Shown here piece by piece: positions 26,434 through 33,711 of a DNA stretch of 64,000 nucleotides; positions within the stretch are counted from its first letter, which is position 1, and each line of letters begins with the position of its first letter. Position numbers and translations under genes: made by a program. The DNA comes from Alkalihalobacillus sp. BA299 (GTDB lineage Bacteria; Bacillota; Bacilli; Bacillales; Bacillaceae_F), in contig NZ_JAFLJM010000001.1 of the NCBI RefSeq assembly GCF_017745675.1, positions 372,001 through 436,000 of the forward strand, given 5' to 3'. The notes below the pieces were generated by a model. It was not told the origin of the DNA, made no database searches, and saw only the letters and a list, made by a program, of their open reading frames with translations.

Positions 26434-26811
26434 ATGCAAGAGTTGGAGTTAATGATAGAGGCATATCGACAGCTATATGAGATAGAAAATAAATTAAGAT
26501 TGATCATTAAAACAAATATGGTTCAAAAATATGGAGATCACTGGGTAACTATTCTTCATGAGAATAAGAATGAAGAAGTTTCTCATTATCACGAATTGAT
26601 CGCTTTTTTTGGAAAATACCCTCAAGTATTACCACATTTTTCTCCTCATCAAAGAAAAAAATTAATGAATTTAACTCCTATTAGAAATAAGATTGCACAC
26701 TCCCAGTTAATTAATGAAACTGAAAATAAGATGTTAGAAGAATGTTACCGTTTAGTTATGAAACAACCTATTAATAAGCGAAATAGAAAAAAGGAATATT
26801 ATTCCATATAA
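26434..26811 (+). CDS. HEPN-like domain protein
   Basis: The 125-residue all-helical protein contains LTPIRNKIAHSQ (about residues 89-100), the Rx4H motif of HEPN domains that often carries RNase activity. A start at GTG 26422 is in frame; ATG at 26434 is chosen although AAGGAGG lies 11 bases away. No nucleotidyltransferase (MNT) partner gene is next to it, so it is not a standard toxin-antitoxin pair. Swt1-like or membrane-associated HEPN functions are possible. It lies alone between two terminator-like structures. Confidence 0.6.
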   Translation: MQELELMIEAYRQLYEIENKLRLIIKTNMVQKYGDHWVTILHENKNEEVSHYHELIAFFGKYPQVLPHFSPHQRKKLMNLTPIRNKIAHSQLINETENKMLEECYRLVMKQPINKRNRKKEYYSI

Positions 26812-26829
26812 AAGGACTAACGTTTAGTA

Positions 26830-26914
26830 AGATATACCTTATTCATGGATAGTATATTATAGAGAAATGACCGCTGTATCAATTTCATGAATGGGATGAA
26901 GATAAGGTATATCT
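26830..26914. repeat. Inverted repeat, 13-bp arms
   Basis: AGATATACCTTAT at 26830-26842 is repeated inverted as ATAAGGTATATCT at 26902-26914, with imperfect pairing continuing outward. The 60-base loop has no frame. It may end the HEPN transcript or be a small non-autonomous element. Confidence 0.5.
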
Positions 26915-26954
26915 TCTACTAGACGAACAATAATTAAAGGAACTGGACAAACGA

Positions 26955-27074
26955 TCAATCCTTATCATTAAAACGATATACTTTTAGGTTTAACCAAATG
27001 GTTAATAAAAACCCTAAAACAAAAAAACTCACACCAGATATGGAGGTTGGGGAAAAGTATTCGAGTAATCCCAT
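26955..27074 (-). CDS. Very small single-pass membrane protein (39 residues)
   Basis: A minus-strand frame reads MGLLEYFSPTSISGVSFFVL, continues with GFLLTIWLNL and ends KVYRFNDKD. AAAGGAGTGATAAAA lies directly before ATG, an excellent ribosome binding site. Residues 13-30 form one membrane helix with a polar, basic tail. It does not overlap any other gene. I do not recognise the family, but start signal and composition support a real gene. Confidence 0.6.
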   Translation of the reverse strand: MGLLEYFSPTSISGVSFFVLGFLLTIWLNLKVYRFNDKD

Positions 27075-27211
27075 TTTTATCACTCCTTTTACGATATTAT
27101 ATCTCAATACGATATATATACATTCAATGTACAAATGAGTTTGTTCTTTGTATAAATAATTATATCGTGTTAAGATGTAATTATCAATAGGGAAGAAGGT
27201 AATTATAGTTT

Positions 27212-27598
27212 ATGAATCCAAATATATCTAAAGATGTTTATGAATCCTTAGCTGAATTTAGATATCAATTAAAAAGATTCCTCCATTTTAGCGATTCAGA
27301 GGCAAGGAAATTTGGAATTACTCCTCAGCAACATCAGTTATTACTTGCAATAAAAGGGTTTCCGAGTCGTGAATTTGCAACCCCAGGAGAGTTAAGTGAA
27401 CGATTACTTATTACTCACCATGCATGTGTCGGGTTAATCGATCGTTCTGAACATCTTGGACTTGTGTCTAGAAGAAAAAATCCAGAAGATGGTCGAAGTG
27501 TACTAGTTGAAGTTACAGAAAAAGGAAGTGATATTCTCGAAAAGTTGTCTGAGATACATTTGGAGGAACTTACTCGAATAGGGTTATTTAAAGGATAA
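27212..27598 (+). CDS. MarR-family regulator, C-terminus likely truncated
   Basis: A 128-residue MarR protein. The winged HTH is clear: GITPQQHQLLLAIKGFPSRE, LSERLLITHHACVGLIDR and the wing LGLVSRRKNPEDGRSVLVEV. MarR proteins usually end with a further dimerisation helix of 15-20 residues; here the sequence stops with HLEELTRIGLFKG and is followed within eight bases by a nitroreductase fragment lacking its own N-terminus. A deletion joining the two genes is the simplest explanation. The N-terminal dimer helix is present, and DNA binding may survive. Confidence 0.75.
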   Translation: MNPNISKDVYESLAEFRYQLKRFLHFSDSEARKFGITPQQHQLLLAIKGFPSREFATPGELSERLLITHHACVGLIDRSEHLGLVSRRKNPEDGRSVLVEVTEKGSDILEKLSEIHLEELTRIGLFKG

Positions 27599-27605
27599 AA
27601 GATTC

Positions 27606-27944
27606 ATGCCATGGTTAAAAGAAGCTAATATAGCAATTGTAATAACAGGTCGACCTACGGTAAGTAAATACTGGTTACAGGATGCTTCAATAGCAAGTGG
27701 GTTTGTGTGGCTAGCGGCGGTGAATTTAGGTTTGGGTTGTGCGTTTGGAGCAGTTTATAATTTAATGGATGAAAAAGAATCACACAAACGAGAGTCTTAT
27801 GTTCGAGAAGCTCTAGAAATTCCGAATGACAGAAGTATTATAGCAATCTTAGGAATAGGATATGAAAACAAAAAGCCTGCATCTAAAAGAATGGCTAGTA
27901 AAAGTGAGGTTATTCACTACAATACTTTTGGTTCAAACCCTTAA
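27606..27944 (+). pseudogene. Nitroreductase, N-terminal part missing
   Basis: The 112-residue frame corresponds to the C-terminal half of a nitroreductase: PWLKEANIAIVITGRPTVSK, WLQDASIASGFVWLAAVNLG and LGCAFGAVYN, ending with IAILGIGYENKKPASKR. Complete enzymes are about 190-220 residues and bind FMN through N-terminal Arg residues (RRSIR-like), which are absent. No ribosome binding site precedes the apparent ATG. It therefore looks like a remnant left by the deletion that also shortened the upstream MarR gene. Confidence 0.7.
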
Positions 27945-27964
27945 TTAGATGGGAGAGATGGGCA

Positions 27965-28105
27965 ATGGATGAAAAAGTGGGGAAGTGTACTCGCTGTGGA
28001 ATAACGATTTTTTGTAGGAGTGGCTTTTTAAATGGGGTAATTTACAAGGAAGGCGTCCTTTTATGCTTTCCTTGTCTAGAAGAGCATAGTCAAGATCAAA
28101 AATAA
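27965..28105 (+). CDS. Small four-plus-cysteine zinc-ribbon-like protein (46 residues)
   Basis: A 46-residue frame reads MDEKVGKCTRCGITIFCRSG, continues with FLNGVIYKEGVLLCFPC and ends EEHSQDQK. CxxC near residues 8-11 and CFPC near residues 34-37 make a zinc ribbon or rubredoxin-like knuckle likely, with one more Cys at residue 17. GGGAGAGATGGGCA lies upstream. It follows the nitroreductase fragment. Function unknown. Confidence 0.6.
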   Translation: MDEKVGKCTRCGITIFCRSGFLNGVIYKEGVLLCFPCLEEHSQDQK

Positions 28106-28157
28106 AAGATAAAAAATTGATGACTTTTAATAATATTTGCTTGTATATTTTCGCAAC

Positions 28158-28207
28158 AAAAATTCTAGACCTAATCGAAATATTCGATAGAGTCTAGAAT
28201 TTTTTTG
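28158..28207. terminator. Bidirectional terminator
   Basis: AAAAATTCTAGAC at 28158-28170 and GTCTAGAATTTTT at 28192-28204 form a 13-bp stem; the loop contains ATCGAAATATTCGAT. T runs lie on both sides. It separates the plus-strand zinc-ribbon gene from the minus-strand 27-residue frame. Confidence 0.8.
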
Positions 28208-28211
28208 TTTA

Positions 28212-28295
28212 TTATCTATCTTTTTGAATGAATAGTCTAAATGTAAGTGCTAATAAAGTAAGGAACCCGGGATTCTTTAATGCTGTATTTGTCAT
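28212..28295 (-). CDS. Very small hydrophobic peptide (27 residues)
   Basis: The minus-strand frame reads MTNTALKNPGFLTLLALTFR and ends LFIQKDR. TAGGAGGTAGGTTCAT precedes the ATG, so the ribosome binding site is very strong. Residues 10-23 form a short hydrophobic helix with a basic, polar end. It ends four bases from the shared terminator. I do not recognise the family, but signal quality supports a real small gene. Confidence 0.5.
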   Translation of the reverse strand: MTNTALKNPGFLTLLALTFRLFIQKDR

Positions 28296-28625
28296 ATGAA
28301 CCTACCTCCTAAAATATTAACGTCTTTTGTTGTTGAATTAATCATAACAAGTATTAGAAAGGTTGTAAGTGATTTTGATAGATAATGTTCCATAGAACAT
28401 TGTCCAGCTGAATTAGCTTCCGGAAGAGGGGATGTTTTAGTTGCCCAAGCGATGTAGTAAGCTGTCTTGAATAAGCACAATCGAAATTAAACAAGTCACT
28501 CGAAAAAAATTTTGTAAAAATAAAAAACAATTTATAATGATTGCACGATAAAAAGCGTAATAATAGTGGTTTTTAGCGTTTGTAATTGTTTATAGCTTTA
28601 TCCTTGTAAAGGATTTAAGCGTTAA
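28296..28625. other. Upstream region of the aromatic degradation operon, no gene seen
   Basis: About 330 bases. It should contain the promoter and 5' region of the hppD operon. A TTGTTTATAG stretch near 28587 may be a -35 element, but no clear -10 was found at the right distance. No frame with a ribosome binding site was found on either strand apart from the 27-residue one at the left edge. Confidence 0.35.
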
Positions 28626-28639
28626 TGTAAGCGTTTGCA
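28626..28639 (+). promoter_or_regulatory. CcpA cre site
   Basis: TGTAAGCGTTTGCA matches the catabolite-responsive element consensus WTGNAANCGNWNNCW at every fixed position when one flanking base is included. It lies 80 bases before the hppD ATG. Carbon catabolite repression of the Phe/Tyr degradation operon by CcpA is inferred. Confidence 0.8.
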
Positions 28640-28718
28640 AAACTAAGATTTATATACTACTATTCAAATTAAAGTGGTTATTATTTTCAATTTTCAGATT
28701 AGTATTAGGGGGTATTTT

Positions 28719-29837
28719 ATGGATAAAAATGCATTTTCACTAAATCAAACGGAGAAGGAAATATTTCCAGTCGAAAGCATTCATCATATGGAATTATATG
28801 TAGGAAATGCAAAACAAGCGGCTTATTATTTTTGTAGAGCATTTGGGTTCCAAATTACAGCCTATCAGGGACTAGAAACAGGATGTCGTGATCGGGTTTC
28901 TTACGTTCTAAAACAAGGAACAATCCACTTAGTAGTCACTGGCTCTTTGTCAGATCAAACGGATGTATCATCATTTGTGAAGTTGCATGGTGATGGAGCT
29001 AAAGACATTTCACTAAAAGTGTCAAACGTTAATTCGGCTTTTCAAGGAGCGGTAGAACGTGGGGGAATCCCAATCAAATCCCCATGGACAGAGAGTGATG
29101 AAAATGGAACGGTGAAAAAAGCAATGATTGGTACTTATGGAGATACCGTTCATACTTTAATTGAAATTAAAGATTATAAAGGGTGTTTTTTACCTGGCTT
29201 TCAACCGTATGAAGATAAAAAGCATACAAAGTCCACAGGCCTTGTCGGCATTGATCATGTGGTAGGGAATGTAGAAAGTATGGAAGAGTGGACGACGTAT
29301 TACGAGAAAGTGTTTGGATTTAAGGTTCTTAGACATTTTGATGATGAAGACATTTCAACCGATTATTCAGCGCTAATGTCTAAGGTAATGACGAATGGAA
29401 CGGGAAGAATCAAGTTTCCGATTAATGAGCCTGCTGAAGGAAAACGAAAATCTCAAATTCAAGAATACTTAGATTTTTACAATGGACCTGGCGTGCAGCA
29501 TTTAGCTCTATTAACCAATGACATTATCGCAACGGTTAAAATGCTACGTGAAAATGGAGTGGAGTTCCTTGAAACGCCTGGAACCTATTATGAAGATTTA
29601 AGTGCTAGAGTGGGAGATATTGATGAAGATTTAAAGAAGCTTCAAGAGCTTAGTATTTTAGTAGACAGAGATGATGAAGGTTATCTCCTGCAAATTTTTG
29701 CAAAGCCAATTGTAGATCGTCCAACATTATTTATCGAAATTATCCAAAGAAAAGGAGCAAGAGGTTTTGGGGAAGGAAATTTCAAAGCACTGTTTGAGTC
29801 GATCGAACGCGAGCAAGAGAGACGTGGGAATATTTAA
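28719..29837 (+). CDS. hppD: 4-hydroxyphenylpyruvate dioxygenase
   Basis: A 372-residue two-domain VOC dioxygenase that converts 4-hydroxyphenylpyruvate to homogentisate. From ATG at 28719 (AGGGGGTATTTT upstream) the iron ligands are placed at about His180 (GLVGIDHVVGNV), His261 (GPGVQHLALLTND) and Glu340 (TLFIEIIQRKG). The conserved C-terminal helix GFGEGNFKALFESIE is complete. The longer frame from 28674 lacks a good ribosome binding site. It is first in the operon; next comes an unknown gene, then fahA and hmgA. Confidence 0.95.
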   Translation: MDKNAFSLNQTEKEIFPVESIHHMELYVGNAKQAAYYFCRAFGFQITAYQGLETGCRDRVSYVLKQGTIHLVVTGSLSDQTDVSSFVKLHGDGAKDISLKVSNVNSAFQGAVERGGIPIKSPWTESDENGTVKKAMIGTYGDTVHTLIEIKDYKGCFLPGFQPYEDKKHTKSTGLVGIDHVVGNVESMEEWTTYYEKVFGFKVLRHFDDEDISTDYSALMSKVMTNGTGRIKFPINEPAEGKRKSQIQEYLDFYNGPGVQHLALLTNDIIATVKMLRENGVEFLETPGTYYEDLSARVGDIDEDLKKLQELSILVDRDDEGYLLQIFAKPIVDRPTLFIEIIQRKGARGFGEGNFKALFESIEREQERRGNI

Positions 29838-29870
29838 GCTCTTGAAATGTGTTAATGAAGGGAGTAAAAA

Positions 29871-30848
29871 ATGGTAGAAAAAAACATAAATACAGGTGAT
29901 GAGACATTAAAATCTAGTACTCTAATTTTCTTTAGGAACTTAATTGATTATGCTGGGTTATTTCCACCTGCACAACTCCCATTAGATCGAGCGATTCGCA
30001 ATTATGCAGCTTTTCAAACGTATGAGGATGCTTGGATGCTCGGACATTTTATTATTCCAGTCACACAGTTGAAACAACTGACTCCTTCCGTAGCGCTTTT
30101 TTCTGAATCTAATCCATTGACGCTCTCGGCAATCGGACGTAGTAGTTCGGATGCCGAAAGCTGTCTAAGTTTCCTCCAAGCCGATTTGAAACAAATTAGT
30201 TTATTTAACGAAAAATACAAAGCTGCTGCTTGTATCAAAGGGTTTGAGCTGCCGCTACCGCCTGTTGTTCCAAAAAGAGACTTACTCGAAGTCCTTTCTC
30301 TCGAGACGAAAAAACGTAATTTGAAAACTTTTTGTGAGGTGACGGTAGCCTTTAATGAGGATTGGAACCAGCAAATGCTCGCAACGTTAGATGAAATCGC
30401 GATCCAAAATAACAAGCATAACGGGAGACTAGGGATTAAATTACGAACGGGCGGGCTCACTGTAGAGGCGTTTCCTGCACCGGAACAGGTGGCGGCTGTC
30501 ATTGTTGGTTGTAGCGAACGAAGTATACCACAAAAGTTTACAGCTGGCTTGCATCATCCAATCCGTATGTACCGTAATGAAGTCAAAACAAAGATGCACG
30601 GGTTCTTAAATGTGTTTACCGCCGGAATGTTAGCTAGAACGCAAAACATAGATCTAGCTACTGTAGCCCAAATCCTCGCTGATGAAAACTCAGCCAACTT
30701 TACTTTTACAGAGCAAGGCCTCGCTTGGAAGGGGACGGTTGTGAATGTTTCGGAAATGGAACACCTTCGACTAAATGCACTTTGTTCGTTTGGGAGCTGT
30801 AGCTTTGATGAACCACGCGAAGATCTCCGAACACTACAAATGATCTAA
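29871..30848 (+). CDS. Uncharacterised protein in the tyrosine operon; candidate maleylacetoacetate isomerase
   Basis: A 325-residue soluble protein that I do not recognise from a characterised family. Visible blocks are FFRNLIDYAGLFPPAQLPLD (about 20-39), RLGIKLRTGG (about 186-195) and KFTAGLHHPIRMY (about 222-234), then HGFLNVFTAGMLA. The alternation of strand-like and helix-like segments, with Lys, Arg and His at strand ends, suggests a TIM-barrel enzyme. It sits between hppD and fahA, with a 33-base gap before it and 20 bases after. The pathway step between HmgA and FahA needs a maleylacetoacetate isomerase; no glutathione-S-transferase-type gene is here. The assignment to that step is inference. 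Confidence 0.6.
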   Translation: MVEKNINTGDETLKSSTLIFFRNLIDYAGLFPPAQLPLDRAIRNYAAFQTYEDAWMLGHFIIPVTQLKQLTPSVALFSESNPLTLSAIGRSSSDAESCLSFLQADLKQISLFNEKYKAAACIKGFELPLPPVVPKRDLLEVLSLETKKRNLKTFCEVTVAFNEDWNQQMLATLDEIAIQNNKHNGRLGIKLRTGGLTVEAFPAPEQVAAVIVGCSERSIPQKFTAGLHHPIRMYRNEVKTKMHGFLNVFTAGMLARTQNIDLATVAQILADENSANFTFTEQGLAWKGTVVNVSEMEHLRLNALCSFGSCSFDEPREDLRTLQMI

Positions 30849-30868
30849 AAGGAAGGGGGCTTTTAGAA

Positions 30869-32128
30869 ATGAAGTCTTTTATAAACGTCAAGCCTGAATC
30901 TCACTTTCCGATTCAGAACTTACCATATGGCGTATTCCGCCCTCGACATGGCGGAAAACCTCGGATCGGTGTTGCTATCGGAGAATACGTTTTGGATCTT
31001 TCTGTGTTGGAGAAAGCCGGACTGCTCAAGGAAACGGGTGTAGAGGATAGAGGGATATTTGACCAACCTTCTCTTAATCCGTTCATGGCTTTAGGAAAGA
31101 ACGTATGGAAAAAGGTGCGTGAAATACTTCAACACTTATTAAATGAAGATGAACCAGCTTTACGAGATGATCCGTGGCTTCGTCGTGCAGCGTTACGAAA
31201 GCAAAGTGATGTTGAACTATTATTACCGGCACAAATTGGTGACTATACGGACTTTTATGCTTCAAAGGAACATGCAACGAATGTAGGAACGATGTTTAGA
31301 GGAAAAGAAAATGCCTTGATGCCCAACTGGACGCATTTGCCCGTAGGATACCACGGCAGGTCTAGCTCGGTAGTGATTAGCGGTACTGATGTGCATCGCC
31401 CAAAAGGACAGATGAAGCCACTGGATAAGGATCAACCGATATTTGGGCCAAGTCAACAACTTGATATTGAACTTGAAATGGGCTGGTTTATTGGACTGGG
31501 AAATGAACGGGGCCAACCGATTCCAATCAAAAATGCAGAGGAGCATATCTTCGGACTCGTGTTAGTGAACGATTGGAGTGCTCGTGATATTCAAGCTTGG
31601 GAGTATCAACCGCTTGGTCCGTTTTTATCGAAAAGTTTTGCGACATCTATTTCGCCTTGGGTTGTTCCGCTAGAAGCACTTGAACCATTTCGAGTTGAAG
31701 GGCCGAAACAGGAACCTCCACCATTACCGTACCTACAAAAAGATGAAGCGAGTTCATTTGATATTGAGCTAGAAGTCTATCTAAAGGGAAAGGATATGGG
31801 GCATTCACAAAAGATCATCTCTACGAATTTTAGCTATCTTTACTGGAGTATGGCACAGCAAATAAGTCATCATACGGTAGCAGGTTGTAATTTACGTCCT
31901 GGTGATTTACAGGCATCAGGCACGATTAGTGGTCCTCAGAAAGAAAAACGTGGATCTTTACTTGAACTCACTTGGCGGGGAGCGGAACCAATGAATCTTT
32001 ACAACGGTGAGCAACGGGTCTGGTTAGAAGATGGAGATGAGATTACTATGACGGGTTGGTGCCAAGGGGATGGATATAAAATTGGGTTTGGAGAAGTAAC
32101 AGGACGAATTCTTCCAGCACTCGAATAA
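30869..32128 (+). CDS. fahA: Fumarylacetoacetase
   Basis: A 419-residue fumarylacetoacetate hydrolase that splits fumarylacetoacetate into fumarate and acetoacetate. It begins with the N-terminal domain (NLPYGVFRPRHGGKPRIGVA). Metal ligands and catalytic parts are visible: IGDYTDFYASKEHATNVG, QLDIELEMGWFIG with the two Glu ligands, NDWSARDIQAWEYQPLGPFL and SKSFATSISPWVV with the active-site Lys. The late LRPGDLQASGTISGP matches the family. Length equals that of mammalian and Pseudomonas enzymes. AAGGAAGGGGGC lies upstream. It is the third gene in the operon. Confidence 0.95.
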   Translation: MKSFINVKPESHFPIQNLPYGVFRPRHGGKPRIGVAIGEYVLDLSVLEKAGLLKETGVEDRGIFDQPSLNPFMALGKNVWKKVREILQHLLNEDEPALRDDPWLRRAALRKQSDVELLLPAQIGDYTDFYASKEHATNVGTMFRGKENALMPNWTHLPVGYHGRSSSVVISGTDVHRPKGQMKPLDKDQPIFGPSQQLDIELEMGWFIGLGNERGQPIPIKNAEEHIFGLVLVNDWSARDIQAWEYQPLGPFLSKSFATSISPWVVPLEALEPFRVEGPKQEPPPLPYLQKDEASSFDIELEVYLKGKDMGHSQKIISTNFSYLYWSMAQQISHHTVAGCNLRPGDLQASGTISGPQKEKRGSLLELTWRGAEPMNLYNGEQRVWLEDGDEITMTGWCQGDGYKIGFGEVTGRILPALE

Positions 32129-32171
32129 TATTAGTAGTACTAACACTATTTCAGACAAGGAGGGTTTAACT

Positions 32172-33359
32172 GTGCCATTTTATAAACAAATGGGAGAGAT
32201 TCCTCGAAAGCGGCACACGATTTTTAAAAAGGAGGACGGCTCATTATATCGTGAACAGGTGATGGGTACGAAAGGTTTCTCGGGTATGCAATCGATCCTA
32301 TATCACCATCATCCACCTACGAGTATTTCCAAATCCGAATTGCTGAAAGATTGCAGCGTTCATTATGAGGGGCAAAGTGACCTCGCACATCGTCATTTTT
32401 ATACTCATCAATATACAGAACAAACCGATGCTGTTATGGGTAGATATTATTTGCTCGGAAACGAAGATGTGCTCATTGGTGTTGTGAACCCCACCTTACC
32501 GATGGACTTTTTTTATCGAAACGGGGATGGGGATGAAGTATTATTTGTTCATTATGGTTCAGGTAAGGTGGAAACGATGTTTGGTATACTCACTTATAAA
32601 CCAGGTGATTATATTGTCATACCGATTGGGACGATCTACCGAGTAATCCCTGATGATGAAGAAGCTAAATTTTTAGTTATAGAAACGAATAGTTGGATTA
32701 CAACACCGAAACGCTATCGTAATGCCCATGGCCAGTTACTTGAACATAGTCCTTTTTGCGAACGTGATTTTCATGGGCCAGAAAAATTAGAAACATATGT
32801 TGACCAAAATGAATATGAAGTAAGAACAAAATCAAGAGGCTATATCCACTCTCATACATTTAATCATCACCCATTAGATGTTGTCGGATGGGATGGATAT
32901 CTTTACCCATTTATTTTTAATGTCGCAGATTTCGAACCAATTACTGGCAGAATTCATATGCCACCTCCTATACACCAAACGTTTGAAGGAAACAATTTTG
33001 TGATTTGTTCCTTTGTTCCCCGGATGTATGATTATCATCCAGAAGCCGTACCCGCTCCTTATTATCATAGTAATGTGAACAGTGATGAGGTACTTTATTA
33101 TGTTAAAGGAAATTTTATGAGTCGGAAAGGGATAAGTGAAGGTTCCATCACTTTACATCCTTCTGGAATTCCACATGGCCCGCACCCAGGAAAGATTGAA
33201 GCAAGTATTGGCAAGAAAGAAACGATGGAGTTAGCAGTTATGGTTGATACGTTTAAACCGTTACGTGTTGTAAAACAGGCACAAAACCATGAAGATAAAG
33301 ACTATAAGTACAGTTGGAAGGAGGATGACCGTGGAAAAGTTAACAGAACAAGAAATTGA
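32172..33359 (+). CDS. hmgA: Homogentisate 1,2-dioxygenase
   Basis: A 395-residue iron dioxygenase that opens homogentisate to maleylacetoacetate. It belongs to the shorter Gram-positive form. Seen: [74 protein letters not shown], and the metal-site region [20 protein letters not shown] and [16 protein letters not shown] at 32172 has AAGGAGGGTTTAACT upstream. Its end overlaps the start of the pterin dehydratase gene by 29 bases. Confidence 0.95.
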   Translation: MPFYKQMGEIPRKRHTIFKKEDGSLYREQVMGTKGFSGMQSILYHHHPPTSISKSELLKDCSVHYEGQSDLAHRHFYTHQYTEQTDAVMGRYYLLGNEDVLIGVVNPTLPMDFFYRNGDGDEVLFVHYGSGKVETMFGILTYKPGDYIVIPIGTIYRVIPDDEEAKFLVIETNSWITTPKRYRNAHGQLLEHSPFCERDFHGPEKLETYVDQNEYEVRTKSRGYIHSHTFNHHPLDVVGWDGYLYPFIFNVADFEPITGRIHMPPPIHQTFEGNNFVICSFVPRMYDYHPEAVPAPYYHSNVNSDEVLYYVKGNFMSRKGISEGSITLHPSGIPHGPHPGKIEASIGKKETMELAVMVDTFKPLRVVKQAQNHEDKDYKYSWKEDDRGKVNRTRN

Positions 33360-33624
33360 ACGGTTTTTAAATACGCATAAAGATTGGAAGTTAGTTGATG
33401 AAAAATGGATCGAGAAAAAATATCGTTTTCAATCTTATTTAGATGGAATTGATTTTGTTCAAAAAATTGCTCGTAGATCTGAAGAAATCAATCATCATCC
33501 TTTCATTTCGATCGATTATAAATTAATACGAGTTAAGTTATCTTCCTAGAAAGAAAATGGGTTAACATCGCTCGACATTCAATTAGCAAAAGATTATGAC
33601 GAAATCTATCATGAGGTTAAATAG
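33331..33624 (+). pseudogene. phhB: Pterin-4-alpha-carbinolamine dehydratase interrupted by in-frame TAG
   Basis: The open frame runs to a TAG at 33547-33549 (73 residues) and reading on in the same frame gives KENGLTSLDIQLAKDYDEIY and a normal end at 33622-33624, about 97 codons in all. The active-site motif [14 protein letters not shown] is present. In the family pattern, nine residues after the Tyr comes His or Trp and eight further residues later Asp; the TAG sits exactly at that His/Trp place and Asp follows at the right distance, so TGG to TAG is likely. The enzyme recycles the pterin cofactor of Phe hydroxylase, the next gene. GTG at 33331 has AAGGAGG upstream. Confidence 0.85.
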
Positions 33625-33711
33625 GGGTAATATTTTATATTGGCAGATTGTGAATTCGTGATTTTCGTATGATTAGGAAGAAGCACATCGCAGAGAGGAT
33701 GTGACAATAAA

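Noticed and set aside
26434..27074. HEPN/MNT toxin-antitoxin pair
   Set aside because: The neighbouring frame is a 39-residue membrane protein on the other strand, not a nucleotidyltransferase.
28640..28718. Sigma-54 promoter for the aromatic operon
   Set aside because: No TGGCAC-N5-TTGC element at -24/-12 was found, and no enhancer-binding activator gene is near.
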